A stretch of DNA of 64,000 bases from Atrichornis clamosus (lineage: Eukaryota > Chordata > Aves > Passeriformes > Menuridae): assembly GCA_013400975.1 (NCBI GenBank), contig WBMZ01010870.1, forward strand, positions 124,001 through 188,000, in the 5' to 3' direction. The position numbers and the translations under genes are program-made. A model generated the notes under the pieces. The model was not told the origin of the DNA. It saw only the letters and a program-made list of their open reading frames with translations, and ran no database searches. Positions 50,901 through 63,872 of the stretch are shown here, in pieces (the stretch's first letter is position 1; every line of letters starts with the position of its first letter).

Positions 50901-52990
50901 CCTTGGAATGGTGTTCTTACAGAATTGTATATATGTTAGACCCCTTCACTTATGGCTTTTGGTAATGGCATTTGAAAAAGTACTACCCAAGGTTTATCCT
51001 TTAAAATGGAGATATGATGCATTTGAAGTCTGAGGATTTTATACAAATTGTATCATTAGTACTTGGACAAAAAGATCAAGAAAAATTTGTCTCTTTTTTC
51101 ACTGTGCAGATATCATTTTTAAGAAAAAGCTGGGTTTCTGCCAAGAAAAAAGCTTGTAGAAGAACATCTTCAGGGGAAAAGCATCACATCCTGTTCAGTT
51201 CGTAAAATCCTGAGTATTCCTGAAGGTAAGTAAAGAGCTGGGGAGCAGTTAAAGGTTTTAATGCTATTGCAATGCAAATAGTAAACCATAATAAAAAGAC
51301 ATTTTAGCAGACTCGGTAAAATGCATTTTAACACAGCATCTTAAAAAATTATAGCTGCAAGGCATCATGACAGCACAGTTTATTCACTGTGCTTCATGAA
51401 TAATCTCTCATAAGACAAAAGGTATGAGATTATGTAGTCAACAGTTGCCACGACTGTAATGACTGAAAGGGTGATCACTGCTGACGTGTAAGGGGCACCA
51501 CCTCTTAATGCAATAAAAAAAGCACTTTTACTGGAAATAACAATGATTGCAGAGCTGATGTAGTAAACTGTGATTCTGCAAAGATGACTAACCTGCCCTA
51601 TATACAGATACAATTGTAGATGAGGCATAAAAGCATTTTTCAGCACGTTATCCACTTTTAAAAATGATTTGTATTTCAGGAGAAAAGCCCAAACAAAAAC
51701 AACTCCTCACTCCTTTACCCAACAGCCGTAACTTCAGCTGCAGAGCCAGGGGTGCTCAAGTTGTGGAAAGTAAACATGTAACAGGAAGGCAGACTAGAGA
51801 ACAAAAGCTCTGCGCAGACAGTGATAAATTGAAATTGCAAATTAAACATCTCCTCAGATTCCTGAAGCTGCCTCCAAAGCTGGGATAGGAGCCCATTCAG
51901 GATCCACGATGGCACCATTTGCATTCCAGGCACAGGCCAGAGGTGCTTGCTGCCAGCAGGAATGGGGTTGGGAAACAAGGCACAGGGGGAAAATGCTACT
52001 GTCTAACTCAGTTAGAAAAAGAAAAAAAACAGCATTTTGGGGTTCAGTACTTCCTGTATCCCAAATGCTCAGAGAAGCACAAGCCTCAGGTTCACTGGAA
52101 AATGTGCTTCCAGAGCCTAAAGTGGCTCCAGGAGAGCTGGGGAGGGACTTTAGGCCTGACCAAGGATTTCCTTAGTTTTCTGCCTCATCCAAAACTTTGC
52201 TGTGACAGTGAATCGATATGCAAAAAATTCAAATAGTCACACACCCTGTTCAGCATCCCCACTCAACATGACATCCCACAGGGCTTCCCTTCTGGTACAA
52301 GTGGTTTAGTTCTTACAAGTCAACCAACACGCTCACTCAAGTGGCTCTCCCTCAGGAAAACATTCAAATGAGCTCCTCTATTAAATTACAAAATAGATCT
52401 GCCTGCAGTTGTTTAACATGCACTTGAGTTTCTCTTACAACAGGCCATCCTTCAGTATTTAACAGGAGCATGTTCCTATATTACTCAATTATTTTCTTGC
52501 TAAAGAAACATCAGACCTCTGAAATGAAGGTTAACCATTTCTGATGTGCAAACATGGTGTATGAAGATATTTAGGACCCATATCATTAATGACAATATTG
52601 CATTTATACGTAGTCTACGAGCATGAAATTCAATGAGGAAAATTGGCTGCAGGCTGCAAAGGCAGGTTTAAAAATGGATGTCATTGTAATTCAGCAACAT
52701 TAAAATCCAACAGAGGAGAAAACCCCACCAAACCCTGCGGTCTGCCTTTTACTAACTTAAAACCTACAGAAGGATTTTATTGCAGGGTATTCCTGTTGAT
52801 TAATAACAATAATAATCCAGATAATCCTGATGATCTAGATTAGAGGAAGGTTTCTGCATCCTTGGCAAGAATTTTTCCCTCAAAACACAAGACAGCTTTG
52901 ACCAAGACCTTTTTCAAGACTATGAAGATGCCTTCCCTGGAGAGAGGTGGGGAAACATCTTGTTGGATTCCCTTACCAACTCCTCACTCC

Positions 52991-53030
52991 TTTTATATAT
53001 TTTTATATCTATATATATGTATATGTATTT
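52991..53030 (+). repeat. AT-rich microsatellite
   Basis: Interrupted TA/TATATC repeat between unique flanks. Confidence 0.85.
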
Positions 53031-53296
53031 TAAACACATTAGTTCAATTTCCTGAGCTGTGACTCAGATTGCAGAGATGTGCAGCCAGGTCATGATGACA
53101 TTTATCAGCCTGCACTGGGAAGTCTCAATACCAGAATAGTTGGGATCATGGATCCATGCTCCCAGCACCCTGGCCCTTGTATAAACAAGATTGGTTACCT
53201 TAAGCTACCTGTGCTGCACAGCTGGAACCAGGACCCTCAAAAGCACAGCGCAGCAGCACCAGGATCAGGTTGACTGCACCCCAGGCTGTGACAGAG

Positions 53297-53321
53297 CAAG
53301 GCAGGGCAGGACAGGACAGGG
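53297..53321 (+). repeat. short GGCAG/GGACA pentamer array
   Basis: Tandem units aggca, gggca, ggaca, ggaca, ggg. A small purine-rich tandem repeat. Confidence 0.75.
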
Positions 53322-54978
53322 AAAACATCCAGCAACAGAGATATCTGCTCTACCATGGGTCAGGAAGAGAAAGGCCATGTAATTTACACAGAGCACAATT
53401 TTAACACAGTCAGAAAAAAAAAAATTGTGTTGTTTCCAATCAATTGAAAAGAAGTCAGTAAAACAAATTATCACTGCTTTGGTAGGATTCCAGTCCCAAA
53501 AAGCAAATAAAATCTTCCCCTTTCATGTGCATGTGTTTTCTTTCCAAGCAAAGGAAGACAATTCCATCAAATGAGAAAATAAATAGATATAGTTCTCAAC
53601 ATCAGCCTTTGCTTTCAGTCACTCACAAAAACAAATTCTTGTATACTGTAGAATTGGAATGCACTGGCAATGAGGGATTTCATTTCAATACCACTGACAG
53701 GGATCAGAGAAGCACTGCCAGGCAGGTCCATGAGATCCACAATGGAAGGAGCTCCTTCCCAAGGCTCTCTGCAGATGTCAGGACAAGAGGCTCAGTCCCG
53801 CAGCCCCCGGCCCCAGGAGGACCAGCACTCACACAATCATTCACAAAGAACTCTGTGCAGCCGTTCTTCCTCTAATGCTCTGAAGGCTGCATTCACAAAC
53901 CTCTGCAGAAACAGGATCTCCACTGTTCCCTTAACTCTTGTACTTGAACGGAACGTGTTTCAGATGACAGCAGAAGAAAAGAGACCGATAATGGGAAGAA
54001 AAAATTTGGTGGGGAATAATTCAAATGTGAAACTGTTAATTAAATATGCAAAATACATCCAGACAAAGCCAGGGATAGGAAAAAAACCAAAACAAAACCA
54101 AATGCTGCATTTATTGTAAACGAGTGTGAATACAGGGAATAAATATATCTACCTTCCAAACTGGGATTTGACTTTCTAATCCCTTGTCTACAGATTTCAG
54201 ATTTGCTTCTTTTTTAAACACATCTTCTGTGAAGGATGTTTCTGCAAGATTAAGACAAGAAGTAAATATTTCAGCATTTAGAAAAGAAACAGGGAAAACT
54301 GTTTGTTGTTCAAGATTTCTTGAATTCCTCATAACACAGCAAACAGCTTCTGCTCCCGTTTAACATAAAGGATTTACCAGTATGTAAGTAAACAGTGTCC
54401 CTTGTTACCAAACAGGCAGCAGAGAGCTCTGACAAGCTCACAACAATCCTAGGCACAATTCACAGGGCTTCAGATAAGAAAAGAGGAGTTGGACAGTTTA
54501 AAGCAGCTTGTGGAGGAAAGGACAGAGAGCTGCACGCAATTTCATGATATCTTAGGTATCTGTAGTATGTAGGAGCAGCATGAGAAAGAATCCCACTCTG
54601 CTGGACACTAAGCACAGAGCAAGAGCAGTCTCCTTCAAAAAGCCTGTGATGAAAGCATAAAACAGGAAATAAACTAACATTAGCACAAGGTCACACAGAA
54701 GACAATTTGCCATTCCTACTCAGACTAATGCTACTTCTATAGAGCACACCAAAAAACCCAGACCAGGTTTAACAATAAACACTGCAACTACTATCATCCA
54801 GCCCTTATAAAATGCTGCTCATTCCAGCCATCAGGATGAGTGTTCATAATATGGTGGGTACCACAATTCCCATCTCACATAGGTGCAAACAGACATCTAA
54901 ACAGAATTGCAGTGGGTTCCAGATTAAAATACATCAGCCCTCAGCCTGTGAACACAATGAATCACCCTCAGCTTAAAA

Positions 54979-54983
54979 GATGG
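54979..54983. repeat. left target-site duplication of the solo LTR
   Basis: The bases gatgg abut the LTR start at 54984 and are repeated exactly after its end. Confidence 0.85.
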
Positions 54984-55504
54984 TGTCCTGGTTTGGGCTG
55001 CAAGAGAGTTAATTTTCTCCCTGGTAGCAGGTGCAGAGTTTTGGATTCAGTCTGAGAATAATGTCGAGGTTTTGGTTGTTGCTGAGCAGAGCTTGCCCCG
55101 AGTCAAGCACTTTGCAGTGTCCCAGGCTCTGCCAGGAAGGAGCTGCACCAGAGGCCAGGATGGAGCATGGCCAGGACAGCTGATCCCCAGTGGGCAGAGG
55201 GATATTCCATGCCATGGAATGCCATGCCCAGGGTGTGAACTGGGGGAGTCGGCCGGGAGGGGCCGACGGCTGCAGGGGCCGGGCTGGGCATCGGTCAGTG
55301 GGTGGTCAGTGACTGCATCCCTCGTCTGGCTGGGTTGTATTCCCCTCTTTCATTGTCTCTCTTTTCATTTCAGTAATAACAATACTACTAATTATAATAT
55401 AATTATTGCTTAGTTCAAGTACTAAACTCTTCTCACCTCAACACACAGGTTTTACCTTTTTCTCATTCTCCTCCCATCCACCCAACATCTACTAAACCAT
55501 GACA
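54984..55504 (+). mobile_element. solo LTR of an avian ERVL-type endogenous retrovirus
   Basis: The 521-bp element begins tgtcctggtttgggctgcaa and ends aaaccatgaca, the TG...CA termini of a common avian LTR family. Inside are gagttaattttctccctgg, ggacagctgatccccagtgg, aactgggggagtcggccggg and a T-rich tract before the 3' end. The 5-bp direct repeat gatgg flanks it exactly (54979-54983 and 55505-55509), the size expected for ERVL integration. No internal gag, pol or env sequence lies on either side, so it is a solo LTR left by recombination between two LTRs. It is antisense to C1orf21. The promoter region is decayed and no intact TATA box is seen. Confidence 0.92.
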
Positions 55505-55509
55505 GATGG
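55505..55509. repeat. right target-site duplication of the solo LTR
   Basis: The bases gatgg abut the LTR end at 55504 and match the left copy. Confidence 0.85.
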
Positions 55510-58500
55510 TTTCCAGAAGATCCAGCCACTTGAGGTCTCTGCAGCAAGCCTGTAGCATCAGCAAAATATTCCATACTCATCCCAGGACACTGCCGGGCTC
55601 CTGGCAGGAGCACTTGTATGGGAAAAAAGGAGGAAGCCTTTTGTGGGGAGGTTTATGGGGAAAAGGAAGATCAGGATCTTACCTACACAAACTGACAAGG
55701 AGAGACAGTGATTGATGCTGTACATAATAAACACAACTGGTAAGAGTCTAGACAGGCTTTCAGTGTGCAAATATCAAATTATATGAAACATGCTGGAGGG
55801 GACTTGTAGCAACCTCTAATTCTAAGATCCTACCTGAAGTTTAAAAGAAAGGCAGCAGTACCCTCCCTGGCTCCTTCCCCAAGCAGACTCTGCTGATTTG
55901 CTTAACCAGACAAATCACATAAACCCTGTGTTGTATAAATGCCATAACAAGTTTATTCTCAATGAGTAAATCAAGAAAACCTATGGGTCTGAGGGTTTTA
56001 TCCCTGAAGAAAAAGTGGGTGAGGGAGGAGAGTCCCCTTTCCCTTCATCTTTCCCCTTCATTATTCCTCATTCTCCCAGCAAGCTACAAAACTGCATTGT
56101 GCCCAGCACTCCCCTGTCCTGCCCCATGCTCACAGGATGGATGCCATTTTGCCTCTGAGAACAACGTGAAAAGAGTTTCCCCTCTGTGTTCCTCCCAAAC
56201 ATTTTTGCCTAAATTATTAAAAGGCAAGGTTAACTGCTCCTGCCACAAACCTTGTGCTCTGTAAACATTTCCCACAAAGCACATCTGAACCATCAGCCCT
56301 TCATCACCTCTCCAATTTCAGAAATGTATCAGTACTGCAGCTAAAACCCCTCACAGGCTTTTGGGATGGGTAGCAAAACCAGAAGTCACTGGTACACTAC
56401 ATAAACTGCTGATTAAACTAACAATCTGGGGGGTCTGAAGTGGGGGTTTGACCTTTCACTCAATAAATAAATAAAAGTGATCCACAGCATGAACACGACT
56501 CACCCTGAACACAGGGAGGAGCACTGCAGAGGCTCCTAAGGTTGCATCAGGAAAACTCAAATTGTAAGAGCAACAGACACTTCCTCTCAACCCATTCCTC
56601 TTGGGCATCTGGCTTTCTGCTGGATGCAAAGCCACCAGGTGTGACTCACCTGTCTCACAAGAGCTACATCTCTGCATCTCTGGGAATCTCCACCTTGGAG
56701 CATCGCACAGTGTGGAAGATATTGTATCCTTCCCCGTGCAGCCTGCTCTTTGCACTGATTCCCTCTGAAAATTTGCTTTTTCCTCTCTTCTCTTTACTTT
56801 CTGTCCTTCTTAAGAGAAAATGTGGACAAAGAAGGTTTAAGCAGACCCATCTCAAAATGCTGAAATTGCTTCAGAAGGTTTCCTGACGGAGAAATTCCAG
56901 CACAATAGTGAGTTTTTAACAGCAAACCTGAATCCCATGAGGAAAGTTAGCATTTTAAGCAATTTACTACTTTCCATCTCCTTATCAGAGTAATACTGAT
57001 TTTTCTTTTCAGCCAAAGCACTTCAAACACACACGCAGACACTTCAGCCACAACAAGCTGGAGGGCACAAAGTTACACACATGCCACGAGGGTCTGGTGC
57101 AAGACAACCAGAAGTACCAGCAAAGCCTTTAGGTACAGCTGTGCAGTGCCCAACTTGCTACAAGCACTTCCATGGCCCACAGTGGGCCACGAGCAGCATT
57201 GTCTGTTTATTTCATTAACAGCAAGTTCACTTATCTTAAATCTGCCTGACATCACATCACTCCACATCAGATGCCATTCTCCAGCTCTGTCTCCTCCCCT
57301 CCTTCAGGCTTCCAGTAAAATTAGACCTTGAATTAAACTTCCAGTAAAATAATTGCAGTTGGCAGATATTTTTCAACACTGATTTGGAAGCCAAGAAACC
57401 AAGGCAAAACAAAACAAAATCAAGTCAAGCATTACTCAACTTTTCTCAGAAATAGCTTGTTCTGTAGATCAAATACTTTCACTGGTGGATGGTTTTGCTC
57501 TACCACTATTTCACGTGCTCCATGAACTTCACAAAAGCACTGGCCAGATACCTTACAAAATATTCCTACAATAAAATAGGGAAAAAAGTCTTAAGTCCTT
57601 CAAAACAGCAACAAAAAATGATGACAGAAAGAAGAAGACTGCCTCAAAAACAGTGGACTTTTTTTTTGTGGAGAAAACAATGAAAAAAAAGGAAAGCAAA
57701 AAGGAGGCAGAGTCCTTCACACAATTTCTAAGCAGCCTCCATCGCCAACATCACTTTCTTCAGCATGCAGATGATATGCTAACAAGCCCTTTAGATAATT
57801 TAGTCCATATATATACTATGTAGGTGTTTGCTAAAACACCAATGCCAGCATCCAGTCACTACAATGGGTGTGCTTTCTACTTCATGGCATTAAAAACTTG
57901 TTAGAAGAGGTCACAGAAAAATCTGACAAGAAAGAGAACTCCAATTCCAAAAGTACTTTAAGTCAGTTCACCTCCAGTTTATTTTTCATCAGAAGCAAGG
58001 CAGTCGTTAGAGCCATTTCCTCCTGGCACTGCTAACTCAGCATTCACTTGATTCCCACCCTTTATCATTCCCTTTCCTGTTTTTGTACTCACTGCTGCCT
58101 TCAGAGGATGCTGAGAAGGGGCAGGAGGAAAATCGAGATGAGAGCCCTTGGCTTTCTGAACAGCCACATCAGGAAGCAAAGCATTTAACAAACACACTGG
58201 AATGCTGATCTTTAATTTTCAGGTCATTTAGCCAAAGATGTGATGCACAGAAAGGAAAAAGTGATGTTCTAACAACCCCTGAGGTCTCAAAAACAACAAT
58301 TCTGCCCATGCAGAAAATCATACCTAGCACTTCTTCCTCTGTCTATAGCTACCATTTCTGTCTCATTCCACACTTTAAAAACTTCAGGATGTTTAAGAAA
58401 AAGTGAACATGGCTTGACTGCAAACATCTTTTGCCAGGATAACTCTCAAAATTGCCTAAGGGCTTGAGATACTCAGATACTTTAACTAATAATTGAACAG

Positions 58501-59494
58501 GACATTGCATTTCGTAGGTGGCTCTGAGACCTTTGTCAGTGGTTTTTTTCCCCCCACACATACACTGTGAAGAGGATGGATCTGGAGTTCTGGAGATGAG
58601 TCACTACTGAAACAACAGAATAAACTCCCGTGAAATGCTGTGGGGTTTGTGCTTAACATTCTCCAGCTCCTTTTTGGGAGTATTTAGCAAGGCTCTGGCA
58701 AACGCTCCTCCCACAGAAATCAAGCAGCAATTTTTGTCAGTGAAATTAATCTAGAAGTGCTTAATATTCATTTCAGTCTCCACTTATCTTCTCCTCCTGC
58801 TCCAAGTTTGCTCCCTCACAGAGCTGACAAAGGAGAACAGAAAGTCACCAAGAGCAGGGCAACTGCTGACACCAAAACCACAGCCAGGACAGGTTCCCAA
58901 GGCTCCAGACAAAGCCCAAGCACATTTGCTGCCGTAGCTGCACCACATTACTGAAATCACCTCAGACAAAGTGCTTCAATATGTACAATGCTACAACGTG
59001 GGTAAGACTGGCTTCCACTCCTAACAAGTTCAGCAGCAACATCTTTTGACTAAAGCCAATTAGCACATGTAAAATGGGGCAAAGTGAAAGTTAGGGATAA
59101 GTGAGGCTTTGGTGCCAAGCAGTCAGCAGAAAACCCAAACCTAAACCTGGTGCTTCCTGCTGCCATGCTTTGGCTGCACTACACCCACCTGCCCTCCAGA
59201 ACTCCTCCCACACCTGTGCAGGGCTCCCACCACAGTAAATATCCTGATCCAACTCAACTTGCACATACATCACTAATTACCCCAGAACACACAAAAAGGT
59301 ACCAGACCTGCACTCGCAGGTAAGGTCCCTGTCTGTCACCAGCACTAATCTCAGGGTCATCAGGGGACACTGGGTACTTACCTGGACAGCTGTCCCATGC
59401 TGCAAGCTGCCCTATTGTCTCTGCATACATCCTGCTACTTATGTATCCTTATTACCTTCTTATTTATCCTTCTGGTTCTCCACAACTCCATGAC

Positions 59495-59822
59495 AGGAAG
59501 GAGGGTGCACTCAGGTAGGGGTCAGGCTCTGCTCCCAAGACACGAGGGACAGGATGAGAGGAAAAGGCCTCAAGCTGTGCCAGGGAGGTTTAGATTGGGA
59601 ATAAGGATTGAATATTAGTGAAAATTTCTTCATTCAAAGGGTGGTCAGGCACTGGCACAGCCGCCCAGGGCAGTGGTAGAGTCCCCATCCCTGGAGGGAT
59701 TTAAAAGCCCCATGGATGTGGCACTTGGGGACATGGGTCAGTGGTGGCCTTGGCAGTGCTGGGGGAACAGTTGGACTCAATCTTAGAGGTCTTTTCAAAT
59801 CTTAAGGATTCTGTGATTGTAC
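59495..59822 (+). repeat. CR1 3' fragment, divergent subfamily, sense
   Basis: Reads ggggtcaggctctgctccca, gggacaggatgagaggaaaa, ggcctcaagctgtgccaggg, cactggcacagccgcccagg and tccccatccctggagggatt, ending in aaggattctgtgattgta. This is a CR1 copy of a different subfamily from the 'ccaaggccagg' group. Confidence 0.88.
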
Positions 59823-59940
59823 TTAAAAGCTACAATAAACACTACTATCAATGTTACAAATTTACCTTCAGTTAGGGGCACTTGCTCCTTTGATTAGCAT
59901 TCCTCTGGAGGAGCAGGTGCATTCCTACCACCCCTGCACA

Positions 59941-60200
59941 GAGGATGACATTCCTTTGGCACCAGCGGAAGCCGTGGCTCGGGAGCGCTGGGAGCGACCC
60001 GGGCACGGCAGGAATCAGGGCTTGAGCAAGTCCCGTCACCCCAGGATGAGCACAGCCCAGGTGGGAGCTGCACAGGGGCGTCTCAGCCACAAACCCACCC
60101 ACAGCGCTGTGGTGAGCACAGATGGAAAAGCACCACCTACCCGGATGCCCAAACACCACCTCCCATCGCTGCCGGCTGACAGCAGCAGCCTCGCCGGGTG
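59941..60200. promoter_or_regulatory. CpG-rich patch, possible unannotated first exon or promoter
   Basis: I count 15 CpG dinucleotides in 260 bp of GC-rich sequence, while flanking kilobases have very few. On the minus strand a GTAGGT donor-like site occurs near 60140; on the plus strand a CAG|GTGGGA site occurs at 60060/60061. It lies upstream of the C1orf21 coding start, so a non-coding first exon is one possibility. It is shorter than a standard CpG island and nothing here proves promoter activity. Confidence 0.3.
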
Positions 60201-62116
60201 AAGATGTTTTTTCCATCAGTACTTCCCATTCACTTCAAACAGAATCCACGTAGCAACCTTTATTAAAGCTCTTTCCTTACACACTTGCATTTGTCTTTTG
60301 GTTTGTATTTTTGCTCGTGCTCGCATCAAATGAATAAAAATACATTCTAGTTTGGCTTATAAAGCATTCACTTACAGAAAAGGCTCATGTGAACTTGTTT
60401 GGAAGACAGAAACACAGAAAAGAAACTGCAGAGCTCTAACAACGGACTAGACTCACACTTGTTCAACCACACTCCCTGCACAAAGGAACGACTCAATCTG
60501 CAAATCCTACATGTATTTTTGTCATATAAACTGGCAGCAAACCAGTCAGGCCTAGTGGTAATTGCAGCCAAGGTGCGGACTTAGAGGGATGGTGTGGGGT
60601 CCCAGTACTCTCACTCACCTCAAAAAACAGAGGCATTTCAGGCACCTGGACTTCGCAAACCCTTTGTTCTTAGGGTTGCTGCCTGACCACTTCAGTTGTT
60701 TTATGCTGTCCTCAGCTAAGGCAGGAATCCGATGGAGAACAGAACAAACTGCTAATTTACTATACAAGTTATATTAGGACTAAAAAACAGCATTCTGATT
60801 AGCTGTGCATAGTTGAGTAGGAAGAAAACATGAGTAAAAATGCTACTTGTAGGCTTTGGGAGAAAGAAGTGCAATCTTAAAAAAAGTGACCAACTTTGAA
60901 AGTAAATTAATTTTTCCACTGGCTTCAAAGAGACTAAAAATAAGGGGGTTTTACCAAAACAAATCATTAAGTGTGTAAACAGGAAAATGGGTTTTCTCAC
61001 AAGCAAGCCTTTGTACACCACTGAGACTGAGTAACACCACACAAGGAGCAAGTGCACTCACAGCATGCTCAAAATTCACTGTTTCAGTTAGACAGTCAGA
61101 CCCTTAACAGATGATAATCCATCATTCCTCGGAGACTGCAGAAATACCAGCACTTCCTATAGCACTCATCAGAGAGGAAGATGAGAAAATAACATAAAAG
61201 ACATGAAAGACAGGCAACCCCCCTCTCAAACACAACAGAACAGTTGCTCCTTTTTATGAATGGGGAAACACTCTGCAATCTCACTGAGCTTTTACTCCTT
61301 TGTCCCCATGTGCTGAGCAGAGGTAAGTTGGCATTTTTACACCATTTCACAGACAGGAAAGCAAAGGACAAATAGCACAGCAGAGGCAAAAGAAAGCTCC
61401 ACCTTTCCATCCCTCTGCTCTTATATATGTGGAAGAAATAGGCCTTTTTCAAATTTGACAGCAAACTTTCATTATATTCCTTTGCTTTCCCAAACTGTTT
61501 TTATCCAATAAGCTCAGCAGGGGATATGCAGAAGCAAAGAAAGAAGCAATTCCTTCTCCAGGAAGCCTTCAGTGGAATCCCCCAATCTCCCAAACTGTCC
61601 TACACAGACCCCACAAGCCCATACAAGACTTTAAAGATGAGCTGAAAACAGAATTACTCCCAACAACTACATCAGGTGGGACTGAAAGTCCACATCATCC
61701 TGCACCCAAGAGAAACCAAAAGCAGATATGTGGGAAAGGGTGTAGGAATAAAGAACCCACCACGCAACATTCCCTCTACCCCAGCCCAAGTTCAGGGGCA
61801 GCTTTTTCCTCTTCAAAGTGTAGCTAAAGCTGGAGTAAGTGCAATGCAGCAAGTCAGCATGAACTGATCACCACGGCACAGGGTAACCTACTGGGCTCTC
61901 CTGCCCATTTCCCTGCTCCTTCCCTCCTCCCCACCCTGTGAGCTCTGGGAAGCAAATCTTCTTGCTGAAAGACACAACTGCACTTCCCAGAACAATGCCT
62001 GATCTCATCCAGAGTTTCCTTGCATCAACATAACACAACTGTAACGTGGGGACGGGAAATTTAGGAAGAGCAAATGGGAAGTGCTGCTAGAGGAAGCTCC
62101 ATAAGAACATCTTTAC

Positions 62117-62150
62117 TGGTTTAAAATTTTATTATTGGTTTAAAATTTTA
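62117..62150 (+). repeat. 15-bp direct repeat
   Basis: tggtttaaaatttta occurs at 62117-62131 and again at 62136-62150, separated by four bases. A near-palindrome (aagagttttt / aaaaagctctt) follows. Confidence 0.9.
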
Positions 62151-62264
62151 AAGAGTTTTTAAAAAGCTCTTAAGGAATTCCTGGTTAACTTTACTTCTAA
62201 GTCAAAATGAAGACCTCCATGAAACAACTTTATGCTGCCTAAGACTTTGCAGATACTACACACA

Positions 62265-62480
62265 CGAGCTTCCCTGCTGAACACCAGCACCCGAGCTCTC
62301 TGTCCCGCTGCACCAGGCTCCGTGCCCGCCCTCCACTACCTCTGCTGGCCGACGAGCCAGCTCCTGTTCCCTGGTGTCCTGCCAGGACCTCTCCTGTCAA
62401 ACGCCCCGAGTGCCAACACAAGCAGCAACATGAAATTCCTGCTGCTCTGGCTTTTGCAGGTCGCTGCAACACAGCACAGC
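62265..62480. promoter_or_regulatory. second CpG-rich patch with a signal-peptide-like short ORF
   Basis: About ten CpGs fall within roughly 160 bp. At 62430 on the plus strand an ATG with A at -3 starts MKFLLLWLLQVAATQHSTG, then the sequence passes through a CACAG|GTGGGG donor-like site. This resembles a signal-peptide exon, but the continuation is unremarkable and no further exon is found. Chance is the likelier explanation. Confidence 0.2.
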
Positions 62481-63742
62481 ACAGGTGGGGGACATAAGAC
62501 AGGAACACAAACAAGCCTCCCTCTACAGAGCAGGGCCTTTAACCAGCAGAGGCTACTGGAATCACAAATCAATGCATTCCCACAGCTGGTCAGGCCCTGC
62601 TCCCTCCCACCCACCAGTACATCCATGCCATGATGAGACTGATTTTCTCCACCAAGCCCCATCCCAGGTTTAACAAGAGAAGGCTCATCCATTAAACTTT
62701 ACCCATACCCTCAGTTCTCCCCCAAAAACACATTCACCATTAGCTACAGTTAAGATGTCATAGTGAAATGGATTTTAGTCAAATACAATTTCTCTTTTTT
62801 CTTGTTTCTGTTGCTTTGCCTTTTACATACTTGTCTACTTGTCTGTCTTGAAATCAGATACCAGAATACAAACCAGCACTGCTGAGAATTGGGGAACTCA
62901 CATAAGTAGTGAATATTTTGCTGTAGCACCAGTTATCTAAGTGTTTTGTGCTAGAAAGAGAGAAGGTTTAGGGAACAAACAAGGGGTGCAGTCAGAGATC
63001 AAAAGAAATACTGCTCCTAAGTGGAATATTAACATTTCCCCCTGGAAAAGATGACAAGAAGATCAGTAAAGAGCATTAGCAAAATCACTGCACTTCACAA
63101 TTGAATATTTACAAGCTTTTCGGCTGATCTTTAATATTTCAGAGTTGTAGAAAAACACAAACTGAATCTTTTCTCTTCTGCCTTGCCCATACCTAGCGGT
63201 GCTGTTCAGCATGATTCCAGGGGTGAGTTTTCTGTCCGAATCCAGCCCAACTGTATGTCACCCACTGAAAGAGAACGGTGCACAAAGAGAAAAAGCAACA
63301 CAAAGCCACGGCAACCTACAGAAATCAGCTCTGGCCCTGAGCTCTCACTCAGAAAGCTTTTATTCACAATAAACACCATATGAAGAACAGGAGAAGGAAG
63401 CATTTGATGACTTCTGACCCCACCACGCACCTTGAGATAGCAATGAAAGCACACGTGTGCCTTTGCACGACTTCCCTGTCAGCAGCCAGTGCCTTTTGGT
63501 TTGGCTGGGCCGTGTCTCAGGCTCTCCTGCTCACGCTTCCAGCCTCATGCCATCGGCTGTTTAGCTCCCCACGTTTCACCCCCACCCTGCCACCTGCTGT
63601 TCCATACATTTACAAAGGTGCCATCCCCACTCTCCACGTCACCTTTCTGCTCGCTGACACCAGCTCTGGGTGGTGATGGCCCAGACACAACACGCTCAGG
63701 CTCTGCCTCACCCCAGCACGAAGGGTCAGCCAACATGCAACA

Positions 63743-63872
63743 CCCAAGGCTGGATGGGGCTTGGAGAAACCTGGGATAGTGTCCAGGTGTCCCTGTCCAT
63801 GGCAGGAATATCAACATCAGGAAACTTAAGGTGCCCTCCAACCCAGGCCATTCTATGAATATCCGTGAATAC
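63743..63872 (+). repeat. CR1 3' fragment, sense, decayed tail
   Basis: Reads cccaaggctggatggggctt, ggagaaacctgggatagtgt and caggtgtccctgtccatggc, then an altered tail attctatgaatatccgtgaa. Confidence 0.88.

Noticed and set aside
51380..51655. Hydrophobic minus-strand frame of about 91 codons resembling membrane segments
   Set aside because: It begins with a GTG (no ATG for the first nine codons), has an in-frame TGA about 24 codons upstream, lacks a plausible splice acceptor and has no recognisable family. AT-rich DNA yields hydrophobic chance frames.
53670..54119. 149-codon plus-strand frame
   Set aside because: Polar, low-complexity, with no domain or splice signal pattern I can support.
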